Shown: positions 1 to 8,997, counted from the first letter of the stretch. The stretch is DNA of 64,000 nucleotides from Aestuariibaculum lutulentum (GCF_032926325.1 NZ_CP136709.1:3504501-3568500); one strand, 5' to 3'. Translations and numbers: made by a program. Notes: generated by a model not told the origin, from the letters alone.

Positions 1-1
1 A

Positions 2-358
2 AAATGGATACTTTATAACACCAAACTAAAAGGTTTTAGCTTTAAATTTTACTTCGACAACAAAAAAGCTCTGGTAGCTCTTGACCTAGAAGACGATTTG
101 GAATACCGCATTAAATACTGGGAAAAGCTGGAAGCTTTAAAATCAATTTTACTGGACGAGTACTTGCCTGAAGCTATTTACGACGAGCAGTTCTTTTTAG
201 ATAATGAAAAGGAAATTTCCAGAATTTATGTGCCTTTAGAACAAAAAGTATCCATTCATAACAAAAACACCTGGCAGGAAGTTATGGAGTTTTTTAATGA
301 GAAAATGACCTTGTTTGAAGCCTTTTTTGAAGAATACAAAGATGTTATTGAAGGTTAG
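2..358 (+). CDS. DUF4268 domain-containing protein, 3' part only
   Basis: The reading frame is open from base 2, so the gene begins outside the window. The visible C-terminal 118 residues start KWILYNTKLKGFSFKF and end in an acidic tail. The pattern of charged and aromatic residues (YWEKLEALKSILL, then ISRIYVPLEQKVSIHNKNTW) resembles the small flavobacterial DUF4268 proteins, which have no established function. The TTG at 98 is internal to the frame and is not a credible start, because the conserved part of the family lies upstream of it. The stop overlaps the end of the convergent GNAT gene by 4 bases. Confidence 0.75.
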   Translation, partial: KWILYNTKLKGFSFKFYFDNKKALVALDLEDDLEYRIKYWEKLEALKSILLDEYLPEAIYDEQFFLDNEKEISRIYVPLEQKVSIHNKNTWQEVMEFFNEKMTLFEAFFEEYKDVIEG

Positions 359-849
359 TCTACCTTCTTTTTCATTAAGTAATCATCCATAATGAATCCG
401 TTGCCAATATCGGCAACAATCGGTCCTGCATTTATAAAACCTAATTTCTCGTAAGCTTTAATGGCTATTTCGTTATTAATATTTACCGTTAACCGAATAG
501 TCTTTAAATCGAAATCCTTTGCCTTATTCTCAACAAACTGCATGGCGCTTTTAGCGATTCCCTTACCTCTGTAATCTTTTAAAACATAAATTTTACTGAG
601 AAACAAAACGCCTTCCTCAGGTTTAATAGCAATATACCCAACAGGTATTCCTGAATAGACTAAAGTAAAATACTTCATACCTTCTAAAGCCTGCTGCTTT
701 ATGGCTTCAGCCGATTGAAATTTTTCCAGCATGTAATCTATTTGGGGCTTACCAACGATTGGAATATAATGCTCTCTCCAAATAATATCAGCTAAAGACT
801 CTATAGTCTTAAAATCCTGTTGGGTCGAAGCAGTCTGAATATCAATCAT
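355..849 (-). CDS. GNAT family N-acetyltransferase
   Basis: This is a 164-residue single-domain acetyltransferase that should transfer an acetyl group from acetyl-CoA to an amine. The acetyl-CoA pyrophosphate loop is visible at about residues 90-100 (VLKDYRGKGIAKS, matching R-G-x-G-I-A). It follows a beta strand with a bulge (LFLSKIYV), and the C-terminal motif NEIAIKAYEKLGF at about 126-138 is typical of the fold. The length is normal for the family. The substrate cannot be read from the sequence. The start lies one base from the end of the TrhA gene on the same strand, so the two may be co-transcribed. Confidence 0.88.
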   Translation of the reverse strand: MIDIQTASTQQDFKTIESLADIIWREHYIPIVGKPQIDYMLEKFQSAEAIKQQALEGMKYFTLVYSGIPVGYIAIKPEEGVLFLSKIYVLKDYRGKGIAKSAMQFVENKAKDFDLKTIRLTVNINNEIAIKAYEKLGFINAGPIVADIGNGFIMDDYLMKKKVD

Positions 850-850
850 A

Positions 851-1477
851 TTAAATTACGTAAAAGAAAATCATAAAAAAATGGCAAATGGCACCAGCCA
901 AAACAAACAAATGCCAGATGACATGGTTATATGGTATTTTTTCAATAGCATAAAATATAATACCTGCAGTATAGGCTAATCCGCCTGCAAACAATAGTAA
1001 AATCCCATTACTAGCCATCGCTTCACTAAGATTTGTAAAATCGAATACAATAAGCCACCCCATTACCAAATACAACAAGGTTGAAAACACACTGAATCGT
1101 CCTGTAAAAAAGATTTTAAGTACCACACCAAATGCAGCAATTCCCCAGACAATCCAAAACAATGGCCAGCCCAGACTTTTGGTCAATGTTATTAATAAAA
1201 CCGGCGTATAGGTTCCTGCAATTAAAAGATAAATACCTATGTGATCTACAATTCTAAAATAATGCTTATTCTTCTCGTGCTTTACAGCATGATACAAGGT
1301 AGAAGCAGAAAACAGAACAATTATGGACAAACCATAAACTATTACCGAAAATAAACTGTAAGCTGTTTTATTAGTTTGAAAAAGAATGAGCATCACCAAA
1401 GCTACAACTCCAAAAATAGCACCTATTGCGTGAGAGGTTGCATTTAATTTTTCTTCAAATTCAGTTTGAACGCGCAT
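851..1477 (-). CDS. trhA: Hemolysin III / TrhA family membrane protein (PAQR)
   Basis: This is a 208-residue polytopic inner-membrane protein with about seven hydrophobic segments. It carries the signature residues of the hemolysin III branch of the PAQR superfamily: STLYHAVKH near residues 59-67, DHIGIYLLIAGTYTP near 78-92, and a late HVIWHLFVLAGAICHF near 184-199, whose histidines and aspartate are the putative metal ligands. Family members are linked to membrane-fluidity or lipid homeostasis; the hemolysin name is historical. It lies between a GNAT gene and a DUF4294 gene on the same strand with 1-base gaps. Confidence 0.9.
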   Translation of the reverse strand: MRVQTEFEEKLNATSHAIGAIFGVVALVMLILFQTNKTAYSLFSVIVYGLSIIVLFSASTLYHAVKHEKNKHYFRIVDHIGIYLLIAGTYTPVLLITLTKSLGWPLFWIVWGIAAFGVVLKIFFTGRFSVFSTLLYLVMGWLIVFDFTNLSEAMASNGILLLFAGGLAYTAGIIFYAIEKIPYNHVIWHLFVLAGAICHFFMIFFYVI

Positions 1478-1478
1478 A

Positions 1479-2159
1479 CTATTCAGGCGTTTTATTATTG
1501 ATCCACTTATCGGTTAAGTCGTAAAAATTATATTTTACAGCAGAGTCCTGTCGTTCTAATTGTCCGCTTTGAAAACTTCGCAACAGAATATCTTCAATTA
1601 AATAATCTTCCTTTACATTCTCCGGATCGAACTCACGTTTTAATGAAATATCGAACATGCTTGCTGTAGTATTATACCAAAATGCTCGCCAGCCACTACG
1701 GAGTTCTTTTACCAAATCGAAGGCGGTTGTTCCTGTTTGACGATGTATTAATTTTACCAGAATTTGTCCTTCGGTACGCGAGAATTTCTTCAGCTTTTCA
1801 GAAAACTCTTCTTCAATGTATTTTTGAACCTGTTTGGTATATCGTTTCTTCTCACGGTTTCGCTTTATGGATGCCAATCGTTTATTCATAGAATCCAGTC
1901 GCTCGGCAGCCATTTTTGCATACGGATACACTTTTAACGTTTTACGACGAAGAATTAAATATCTGATACGGTCGTCACGATTATCAAATTTCAATTTATT
2001 TAATATAATAACCTCCTCCAAATCAATGGATTTCTTCGGAATAGAATCACCATCGATTATTAAATAGGTAACATCGGTAGAATCCTGTTCAAATTCATTG
2101 ATTTGAGACCATGCCAAAACAGGTAAAAAACAAATTAAGTATGTTAAAACATTCTTCAT
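1479..2159 (-). CDS. DUF4294 domain-containing secreted protein
   Basis: This 226-residue protein begins with a cleavable signal peptide (MKNVLTYLICFLPVLAWS). The body is rich in Arg/Lys and Glu. The segment with RRKTLKVYPYAKMAAERL at about 71-88, followed by RYTKQVQKYIEEEFSEKLK, is characteristic of the Bacteroidota DUF4294 family. The family has no known activity and is expected to be periplasmic. The ATG at 2159 directly precedes the signal peptide, so the start is well supported. It is the first gene of a tight minus-strand trio with trhA and the GNAT gene. Confidence 0.85.
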   Translation of the reverse strand: MKNVLTYLICFLPVLAWSQINEFEQDSTDVTYLIIDGDSIPKKSIDLEEVIILNKLKFDNRDDRIRYLILRRKTLKVYPYAKMAAERLDSMNKRLASIKRNREKKRYTKQVQKYIEEEFSEKLKKFSRTEGQILVKLIHRQTGTTAFDLVKELRSGWRAFWYNTTASMFDISLKREFDPENVKEDYLIEDILLRSFQSGQLERQDSAVKYNFYDLTDKWINNKTPE

Positions 2160-2338
2160 AAAAATTCTGGAGCAATTAGCTTTTCAAAATTACTAATTTA
2201 CATTTTGAAAACGTTTTTTTAAGCAGGTTTCTTTAATATTTCCTTTGGGGAAATTTCTTTAAAAACTATTAATATATTCCGTTTGGATAACACCTCAATT
2301 CTATTAATATTCTTATTTTAGTGCAAAACTTTTAAAAC

Positions 2339-3427
2339 ATGACAAAGACGAGTATTCTAAACGAAAAGTCTATCGACTTCTTAGAAAAATATTTGAATAA
2401 TGCAGCACCAACAGGGTACGAATGGACAGGTCAAAAATTATGGATGGATTACCTTAAACCCTATGTTGATGAGTTTATTACAGACACTTACGGAACTGCT
2501 GTAGGGGTTATAAATCCAGAAGCAAAATATAAAGTTGTAATTGAAGGTCACGCCGATGAGATTTCGTGGTATGTAAATTATATCTCTGAGAACGGAATGA
2601 TTTACGTCATTCGTAACGGTGGTAGTGACCACCAGATAGCACCAAGTAAAGTCGTTAATATTCATACTAAAAACGGTATTGTAAAAGGCGTTTTTGGATG
2701 GCCGGCCATTCACACCAGAAAATCCGGAAATGAAGAAACACCAAAACCAGACAATATTTTTATTGACTGTGGATGCAAAACCAAAGAAGAAGTTGAAGCT
2801 TTAGGTGTTCATGTTGGTTGTGTAATTACCTATCCGGATGAATTCCATATTTTAAATGGTGATAAATTTGTTTGTCGTGCTTTAGATAACCGTATGGGTG
2901 GTTTTATGATTGCCGAAGTAGCGCGTTTACTAAAAGAAAACAACAAAACTCTACCTTTCGGATTGTACATTGTGAATGCTGTACAGGAAGAAATTGGACT
3001 ACGCGGTGCCGAAATGATTGCCGATACCATTAAACCAAATGCTGCAATTATAACCGACGTAACACACGATACCACAACACCTATGATTGAAAAGAAAGTT
3101 CAGGGTGAAATTGAATATGGTAAAGGTCCTGTAATAGCATACGCTCCTGCAGTACAACAAAAATTACGTGATTTAATTACCGATACAGCTGAAGCTAAAG
3201 ACATTCCTTTCCAACGTAGTGCTTTATCTCGTGCTACCGGAACCGATACCGATGCTTTTGCTTACAGTAATGGCGGTGTGGCTTCTGCTTTAATTTCGTT
3301 ACCATTACGTTATATGCACACCACTGTAGAAATGGTTCACAGAGACGATGTTGAAAACGTTATTAAATTAATTTACGAAAGTTTACTAAATATTAAAGAC
3401 GGCGAAACCTTCAGCTACTTTAAATAA
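2339..3427 (+). CDS. M42 family metallopeptidase (glutamyl aminopeptidase-like)
   Basis: This 362-residue cytosolic enzyme has the di-metal aminopeptidase pattern of family M42. GHADE (H71, D73) gives the first ligand, ALDNRMGG (D183) the bridging aspartate, VQEEIG (E217/E218) the catalytic base and next ligand, DVTHD (D240) another, and MHTTVEMVH (H327) the last histidine. All expected ligands are present, so it should be an active aminopeptidase, probably a tetrahedral oligomer acting on short peptides. Some relatives are misannotated as endoglucanase M. A rho-independent hairpin follows the stop. Confidence 0.92.
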   Translation: MTKTSILNEKSIDFLEKYLNNAAPTGYEWTGQKLWMDYLKPYVDEFITDTYGTAVGVINPEAKYKVVIEGHADEISWYVNYISENGMIYVIRNGGSDHQIAPSKVVNIHTKNGIVKGVFGWPAIHTRKSGNEETPKPDNIFIDCGCKTKEEVEALGVHVGCVITYPDEFHILNGDKFVCRALDNRMGGFMIAEVARLLKENNKTLPFGLYIVNAVQEEIGLRGAEMIADTIKPNAAIITDVTHDTTTPMIEKKVQGEIEYGKGPVIAYAPAVQQKLRDLITDTAEAKDIPFQRSALSRATGTDTDAFAYSNGGVASALISLPLRYMHTTVEMVHRDDVENVIKLIYESLLNIKDGETFSYFK

Positions 3428-3431
3428 AATC

Positions 3432-3459
3432 AAAGCCTCTTCATTGAGGCTTTTCTTTT
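3432..3459 (+). terminator. Rho-independent terminator after the M42 peptidase
   Basis: An 8-bp perfect stem AAAGCCTC / GAGGCTTT with a 6-base loop (TTCATT) is followed by TCTTTT. It starts 5 bases after the M42 stop and ends just before the NUDIX gene on the same strand. Confidence 0.75.
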
Positions 3460-3466
3460 CTCAATT

Positions 3467-4030
3467 ATGGACGAATATATAGACATTGTTGATGCTAACG
3501 GCATTCCTACCGGCGTTTCTGAGCTAAAATCAGTCATTCACCAAAAAGGGCTTTTCCACAATACGGTTCATATCTGGTTTTATACAACAACCGGTGAGAT
3601 ACTTTTATCACAACGCTCAGCAAAAAAAAGTATCTGCCCACTCATGTGGGATGTGTCTGTTGCTGGACATATTGATGCCGGAGAATCTATTGAACAGGCC
3701 GCTTTACGTGAAACAAAAGAAGAAATAGGTTTAAATATTACCGAATCTGACTTACATAAAATTGGCTTCTTTAAATGCTTTCAAAGTTATGATTCTGGTA
3801 TTACCGATAACGAATTCCACCACACCTACATTTGTGAATTAAAACAACCATTAGAAAATTTAATCCCACAGGAAGAAGAAGTTGAAGCTTTAAAACTGGT
3901 TTCTCTAGATAAATTTCAATATCTGATAAATCATATAGGCATCGATAACCACTTTGTACCATCTAATAAAGCCTATTATGAGGTGGTTTTGGAGGGGATA
4001 AAAATTTATTTAAAAGGGAATAGAAATTAA
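3467..4030 (+). CDS. NUDIX hydrolase (IDI-like / YfcD-type)
   Basis: This 187-residue protein has a perfect Nudix box at residues 67-89: GHIDAGE, seven residues later RETKEEIGL, matching Gx5Ex7REUxEExGU. The N-terminal EYIDIVDANGIPTG and the downstream FHHTYIC resemble the isopentenyl-diphosphate isomerase-like/YfcD subgroup. That group hydrolyses nucleotide-linked or isoprenoid diphosphates; the true substrate is unknown. It stands alone on the plus strand, directly behind the terminator of the M42 gene. Its own promoter is not obvious, so read-through transcription is possible. Confidence 0.88.
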   Translation: MDEYIDIVDANGIPTGVSELKSVIHQKGLFHNTVHIWFYTTTGEILLSQRSAKKSICPLMWDVSVAGHIDAGESIEQAALRETKEEIGLNITESDLHKIGFFKCFQSYDSGITDNEFHHTYICELKQPLENLIPQEEEVEALKLVSLDKFQYLINHIGIDNHFVPSNKAYYEVVLEGIKIYLKGNRN

Positions 4031-4076
4031 ACTCCTTATTCCCCTTCTTTTTAAAATCCATTCTCCTAAAATATAA

Positions 4077-4613
4077 CTACTGCCTTCTCTCAGGTTTAAT
4101 AGGTTTTGGTATCTCCTCAGAAAAAAGTCTACCAAAAAAGTTTTTTGATTTTTTTTCTTCAATTTTTATTGCATATTCTTTTAATTCAGTTTCATAATCT
4201 TTTAAAGCCAATTGATATTCTTTATCTAATCTATTATCCCTTTGCTCTATTGCCCTTTGATGTCCCTCTATAAACATTTCATTATCTATAAAGCTTGAAA
4301 AATTACTTAGTATTTCTTGATAATCGAATTCCAAATCATACATGATTATCTTCACAATCATTAAAAAAATTTCTTGAGTTTTAATGTATTTACAACCTAA
4401 TTCAGTATCTAGTAATAAATTTTCTATCTGATTTCGATACTCCTCCATTTCTTTGTAAAGAGCTTCGTACTCTTCTACTGTGATTACATTATCAGATAAA
4501 ACTTGATTTCTTCTGCTTTTTGAATCTTCAGCAAAATCTTTAAACATTCCTGTTAGCATTTCAACTCCCATTAATGCCATTTCTCCTTTTTGTTGTTTTG
4601 TCGCCCAACTCAT
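4077..4613 (-). CDS. Hypothetical coiled-coil protein
   Basis: I do not recognise a family in this 178-residue protein. There is no signal peptide or membrane segment. The first 25 residues (MSWATKQQKGEMALMGVEML) are mildly amphipathic. Residues about 45-70 and 120-160 are Glu/Lys/Tyr-rich and predicted helical, likely coiled coil, and the C-terminus is basic and Pro-rich (EEIPKPIKPERRQ). It starts a run of small unrecognised genes on the minus strand (4077-5835), each with its own intergenic gap. Codon use is AT-rich like the neighbours, and the ORF is long enough to be real. Confidence 0.65.
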   Translation of the reverse strand: MSWATKQQKGEMALMGVEMLTGMFKDFAEDSKSRRNQVLSDNVITVEEYEALYKEMEEYRNQIENLLLDTELGCKYIKTQEIFLMIVKIIMYDLEFDYQEILSNFSSFIDNEMFIEGHQRAIEQRDNRLDKEYQLALKDYETELKEYAIKIEEKKSKNFFGRLFSEEIPKPIKPERRQ

Positions 4614-4726
4614 AATTATTTTCTTTAATTAATTTTGAATTTATTTAGTCATTTTTGATTGATTAAAACTACCCTAAGTTAATTTATATCAAATTCTTTA
4701 TTAAGTTTAAACTCTATTTGTTTTAC

Positions 4727-5074
4727 TTATTCTAAAACTTTATTTATTGCAGACTTAATCAAAAAAACAGCAAACAACTGATATAATAGTGAAAATACAG
4801 CTATAAAAATATTTGTTTTAAAAGCCGTAGCCAAAAAAGTCCATAACCATAATAATGTAGAAACTAACATCAATATCATTGAGGAACCATCTTTAGCATC
4901 ATACAAAAGCATAGCAAACCATAAACTTCCTATAGCCAATAAACCTCTTATAATAACACCTATATTAAATATGTTATAATCATATTTCTCTAACGAAATT
5001 TTCCACAAATAGTAACCTATGTAAATAAAGATTACTAATCCAACTATAACTCCAATTACATATATAGCAATCAT
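4727..5074 (-). CDS. Small four-helix membrane protein, unknown
   Basis: This 115-residue, almost entirely hydrophobic protein has about four transmembrane helices: residues 3-25, 36-60, 65-85 and 90-110. There is no lipobox or catalytic motif. It lies 12 bases downstream of the TM2-domain gene on the same strand, so the two are probably one transcript. No family was recognised. Confidence 0.6.
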   Translation of the reverse strand: MIAIYVIGVIVGLVIFIYIGYYLWKISLEKYDYNIFNIGVIIRGLLAIGSLWFAMLLYDAKDGSSMILMLVSTLLWLWTFLATAFKTNIFIAVFSLLYQLFAVFLIKSAINKVLE

Positions 5075-5086
5075 TTACAAAATGTT

Positions 5087-5563
5087 TTAGGAAGCCAATA
5101 GACCTGTCATTTTACTCTTTGCATAATAACTAGTAAGATAAACAACTAGACTTTCGGTATCTCCATTACTAATTAACCTTTCCAAGTCTTTTTTATCCTT
5201 TTCTGTTGCTGCAAAGTGCTTTACAATAACATCTCCTTTTCCTCTTTTGATTATCTCTCTAACATAAACCTGAGTATATCCGGTTTTAACAAACATTTTT
5301 AAAGCTTCTTTCAACTTTCCTTGATCAAGCAGATTAATTATGACATTTACTTGGTTTTCTCTCGTTTTATTATGCTGATTTACCATTTTAGGTAAATTGA
5401 TTAAATCATAAATCCAAAAAATCAAAACTCCTATAACAGTAAGCCAACTTATTAATCTTATAAAAAATCTTTTAAAATTTAATAAGTATAATTGATGAAC
5501 TCCAAGTAACCCTGTTAAAGGAAAAATTGCTAACAAATAAGCGACTGTAATATTTTTTTTCAT
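5087..5563 (-). CDS. TM2 domain-containing membrane protein
   Basis: This 158-residue protein's N-terminal half fits the TM2 domain. A first helix (VAYLLAIFPLTGLLGVHQLYL) carries the conserved G-x-H-x-x-Y turn at about residues 20-26. A second helix then ends in WIYDLINLP, which matches the W-x-x-D-L motif of the family. The C-terminal 90 residues are soluble and charged, possibly cytoplasmic. TM2 proteins are poorly characterised. It precedes the four-helix membrane protein with a 12-base gap. Confidence 0.7.
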   Translation of the reverse strand: MKKNITVAYLLAIFPLTGLLGVHQLYLLNFKRFFIRLISWLTVIGVLIFWIYDLINLPKMVNQHNKTRENQVNVIINLLDQGKLKEALKMFVKTGYTQVYVREIIKRGKGDVIVKHFAATEKDKKDLERLISNGDTESLVVYLTSYYAKSKMTGLLAS

Positions 5564-5685
5564 TTTAATATATTGATTAGATTATTTACTGTTTTAAATC
5601 ACTGCAATCAATAATAATCGAATTAAGTAATTCAATATTTGCAGATTAATTTAACTAATAATTAAATACCTGTACATTTCGGTAA

Positions 5686-5835
5686 TTAAACATCCTCCTC
5701 TGATACCTTCTCCCAGGCATGAAAAGAAATAGTAGAATCTTCAGCTTCATCTTTACAGGCTAATGAAACCGATAATTGAGAAATTAAAGTGTCGTTTTTA
5801 GTGGTATTGCAGTTTTTACACTTGTAGGTTGCCAT
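5686..5835 (-). CDS. Small zinc-ribbon-like protein, 49 aa
   Basis: This short frame opens with ATG and encodes MATYKCKNCNTTKNDTL at its N-terminus. The CxxC at residues 6-9 with a later single cysteine (SLACKDE) suggests half a zinc knuckle or rubredoxin-like hook. It ends in an acidic tail (EKVSEEDV). It fills the gap between the TM2 gene and the WYL regulator on the same strand. It could be a chance ORF, but the N-terminal CKNC pattern is typical of true small Bacteroidota zinc-ribbon proteins. Function unknown. Confidence 0.5.
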   Translation of the reverse strand: MATYKCKNCNTTKNDTLISQLSVSLACKDEAEDSTISFHAWEKVSEEDV

Positions 5836-5912
5836 ATTATATTTTGGGTTTTAAATTCTTAATAACCCAAAATTAGAGATGAAACAGACAAAAGGTGTCC
5901 GTTTGAAATTTT

Positions 5913-6893
5913 TTAGTTGTAATAAAGTGCTATTTTTTCTACGTGCTCTTTCACGTAGTCAACAACTTTCTGGGGGCCAATAACTTGAACCCAAATATTA
6001 AATTTTAAAATATGCATTAAAAATTCATAATTGGGCTCAACATAAATTTTTATTTCGCCCCATATATCAGGATTATCATAATCAAGGGTTTCTGTTTCCG
6101 GCTTTTTGGGAAAACAAACAACCTCCTGAGAATGATGCATTTTTCTAGTTTGCAAATATCTAAAATGATGGTTAGCAACTTTTATATGAATCCATTCTGG
6201 CTGCTCCCCCGTCTTTAAAATACCAATCGAATCCTTAAAATAATGCTGTTCATTGAATTCTAAAGTGTAATCTGCTTTACGTTCAGTAATTTTTAACCTT
6301 TCTATACGGTCATCTAAACAAAACGAATAAACACCTATTGACTCGTTTTGTGCTACCAAATACCAGGCTTTATTGATTTCCTTTAAATGAAGTGGTAAAA
6401 CTGTTTCTTCTACGGTTTTAAATTTATTATCATCGTACCAACCATTATACTTAATATTCACCTTAAGTTTAAGTTCAATCGCATTTATAAGGCCTACAAA
6501 ATCAATAGCTCCATTCAAAGAAGTGTGTTCGGAAGTAATATACTCTTTCCAGGTATGCGACAATTGATTCAACAAATAAAGTTCTGTTTTGTCATATAAT
6601 TCCTTGAGATCTGGAGTTAAACAAAATTCATCTATATAATACCCGTAATTGCGTTTCAAAGCAATTTCAACGTGATACATAGACTTAATTTTTTCGATGT
6701 CACGCTTAATGGTTTTTGGCGTGTTACAGGTTAATTTTTCATACAAGTCATTATCATAAAATTCATTGCGTTTATTGTTTAAGGCCTTTTGTAAAGCTTT
6801 ATACGATACATAACCATTATTCTCAATTCCAAACGATCCTGGGCTGGAAATAATTCGCAAAACGTAATACCTTCGAAGAAATTCTGGACTCAT
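5913..6893 (-). CDS. WYL domain-containing transcriptional regulator
   Basis: This 326-residue protein has an N-terminal winged-helix region of about 90 residues (LRRYYVLRIISSP, then TPKTIKRDIEKIKSMY for the recognition part). A central WYL domain at about 150-230 contains the literal NKAWYLVAQNE motif, and a C-terminal WCX-like extension follows. WYL proteins are ligand-sensing regulators, often repressors tied to defence, DNA damage or metabolism. It is divergent from the flippase gene, with 87 bases between, so it may control that promoter or its own. The target cannot be stated from sequence. Confidence 0.88.
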   Translation of the reverse strand: MSPEFLRRYYVLRIISSPGSFGIENNGYVSYKALQKALNNKRNEFYDNDLYEKLTCNTPKTIKRDIEKIKSMYHVEIALKRNYGYYIDEFCLTPDLKELYDKTELYLLNQLSHTWKEYITSEHTSLNGAIDFVGLINAIELKLKVNIKYNGWYDDNKFKTVEETVLPLHLKEINKAWYLVAQNESIGVYSFCLDDRIERLKITERKADYTLEFNEQHYFKDSIGILKTGEQPEWIHIKVANHHFRYLQTRKMHHSQEVVCFPKKPETETLDYDNPDIWGEIKIYVEPNYEFLMHILKFNIWVQVIGPQKVVDYVKEHVEKIALYYN

Positions 6894-6956
6894 ATAAACA
6901 TTTAAATTCTGAAGTAATAATAAAACTTTTATCTGAAAACACAGACCTCCTTTTCC

Positions 6957-6964
6957 TATATTTG
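6957..6964 (+). promoter_or_regulatory. Bacteroidota -7 box for the flippase-prsW pair
   Basis: TATATTTG matches TAnnTTTG exactly and lies 17 bases upstream of the flippase ATG, giving a very short leader. No clear -33 TTG was found. Confidence 0.45.
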
Positions 6965-6980
6965 GTAATAAATTTCATTC

Positions 6981-8267
6981 ATGACATCAGCTTTTAGCAA
7001 AAAAGATTTTTTAGCTACAAAATGGTTTACTTTAGAAAAAGCCATTCAAATGATTACAGGTATTTTTATTATTCCTAAAGTTTTTAACTTACTGGGAACT
7101 GTTGATGTTGGAAAATTAAAATTTGTGGAATCTGTTTTAGGCATGTTAACACCGGTATTTTTTCTTGGTTTATCATCAATATGTATTCGAGAAATTATAT
7201 TTAATCCAAAACGTACTTCCTTTATTTTAATAACGGCATTTTACCTACGCCTTTTTAGTTGGTTAATTACCTTTTTAGGAATTCTGATATATATCATTTT
7301 TTCAAATGATGAGAAATTAAATACGTTGTATCTCATTGTCGCATTAAGTTATCTCTTTAAATTAACCGATTTATTTGAATATTTCTTAATTGCCAAAAAG
7401 TGGACTAAAGTTATTTTTACGACTAAAATCACCAGCCTTTTAATTGTTTTAGGCCTTCAATACTACGGTGTTAAAAACGAATTAAGCGTTATGTATTTTG
7501 CTTTAGTTCTTACTTTCGATTTTGTTCTGCAAGGCCTACTTTATTTTTTTATTTTAAACCATTTAAAAGCATTCAACATACAAAAAACCTCATTCTCCCT
7601 GCCATATGCAAAACAGTTACTAAACATGAGTTTTCCATTAATTATTACAAATACATTAGTTATGTTATATATCTCTATAGACGAAATGTTTTTAAATCAT
7701 TTTAACGGAGATCATGCTAATGGCGTTTTTGGAAGTGTCCAGTTTTTAGTAATTAACTTAACCTGGAATATTGGTTTCGCAATAATTAACGCCTTGTTCC
7801 CATCTTTAGCCGAATCTTTTAATACGAACATTACTATTTACATAAAAAAAATAAAGTATTTACTGGTTTACGCCGCTGGACTTGGAATAATTATCGGTCT
7901 GTTTTATTCTTTATTTGGAGACTATATAATAGATACTTATTTTTCAAATGGGTACTCCGAAGCTAAACCTGCTTTGAAAATTTTTTGTTGGGCCCCCCTT
8001 TTTATATTTATAGGCATGATATACGAAAAACATTTAATTATAACCGATAGGTTAAAAAACAACGTGTATAGATTTTTATTGGGGTGCGTCATAAACATTA
8101 TTCTATGCTATTCTCTAATTCCTTTTTTACAAATAACAGGAGCTGCGATTGCGGTTTTAATAAGTCATTTTATAACTAATATATTTTATGTGTTTCTTGA
8201 CAAGAAGACACGCTCAAAGCTTAGTATTTTAATCACCCCTGCTAATCAATTAATCACTATTAAATGA
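6981..8267 (+). CDS. Polysaccharide flippase (Wzx/MATE-like)
   Basis: This 428-residue inner-membrane protein has about 12 hydrophobic helices and the layout of the oligosaccharide flippase family. That includes an early amphipathic AFSKKDFLATKWFTLEKAIQ, charged residues inside helices, and the repeat of two six-helix halves. Such proteins move lipid-linked saccharides across the membrane. No glycosyltransferases flank it, so the substrate is unknown. Its stop overlaps the prsW start by 4 bases (ATGA), which implies translational coupling. Confidence 0.82.
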   Translation: MTSAFSKKDFLATKWFTLEKAIQMITGIFIIPKVFNLLGTVDVGKLKFVESVLGMLTPVFFLGLSSICIREIIFNPKRTSFILITAFYLRLFSWLITFLGILIYIIFSNDEKLNTLYLIVALSYLFKLTDLFEYFLIAKKWTKVIFTTKITSLLIVLGLQYYGVKNELSVMYFALVLTFDFVLQGLLYFFILNHLKAFNIQKTSFSLPYAKQLLNMSFPLIITNTLVMLYISIDEMFLNHFNGDHANGVFGSVQFLVINLTWNIGFAIINALFPSLAESFNTNITIYIKKIKYLLVYAAGLGIIIGLFYSLFGDYIIDTYFSNGYSEAKPALKIFCWAPLFIFIGMIYEKHLIITDRLKNNVYRFLLGCVINIILCYSLIPFLQITGAAIAVLISHFITNIFYVFLDKKTRSKLSILITPANQLITIK

Positions 8268-8938
8268 ATTTAATATTATTTGCCCTAGCTCCTATTTTAG
8301 CCATCATACTTTACATTTATTCAAAAGATAAATACGAAAAGGAACCTCCAAAACTCCTGTTTCTTTCATTTGCCTTAGGGGCTATTGTAAGTATAGTGAT
8401 TACTTCGATAATGTACTATGGATTTAATATTGTTTTACCTCTACCCAATAAAACCAGTATTCTTCAACAGTTTATTAAAGCCTTTTTTGTGGTTGGCTTC
8501 ACCGAAGAATTCAGCAAATACATTATTGTAAAATACTATGCCCAGACCAAAGCCGATTTTAACGAACCTTTTGATGGTATTGTCTATGCAGTGATGGTTT
8601 CTATGGGATTTGCGGCTACCGAAAATATCGTATATGTTTTGGATGGTGGTATACAAACCGCTTTAGTTCGAGCGTTTACAGCTGTGCCTGCACACGCGAC
8701 GTTCGGTATCTTGATGGGCTACTATATGGGAAAAGCGAAATTTTCTAAAAACCGTTTAGTCCTAAATATCGCAGGGTTACTATTGGCTATACTATTTCAC
8801 GGGGCTTACGACTTTTTCCTTTTTATAAATTTTGTGCCTGGTATTTGGGTAGGTGCTTTTATCTCGCTGTTTATTGGTATCATTCTATCAAGAAATGCCA
8901 TAAAAACACACCAAAAGAATTCGCATTTTAGGATTTAG
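8264..8938 (+). CDS. prsW: PrsW family intramembrane metalloprotease
   Basis: This 224-residue polytopic protein has the PrsW motifs in order: FTEEFSK (E81, E82) in the first catalytic helix, ATENIVY (E120, N121) in the second, VPAHATFG (H144), and LFHGAYD (H179). These are the zinc-site and catalytic residues of site-1-type PrsW/RasP-related CPBP-like proteases that cleave anti-sigma factors or other membrane proteins. It is fused by an ATGA overlap to the flippase gene. The protease target is not visible here. Confidence 0.9.
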   Translation: MNLILFALAPILAIILYIYSKDKYEKEPPKLLFLSFALGAIVSIVITSIMYYGFNIVLPLPNKTSILQQFIKAFFVVGFTEEFSKYIIVKYYAQTKADFNEPFDGIVYAVMVSMGFAATENIVYVLDGGIQTALVRAFTAVPAHATFGILMGYYMGKAKFSKNRLVLNIAGLLLAILFHGAYDFFLFINFVPGIWVGAFISLFIGIILSRNAIKTHQKNSHFRI

Positions 8939-8997
8939 GGCTTTGTAAGAATATTATTTATATTTATCAAAATGTATAAATTGTAAATACATTCCTA

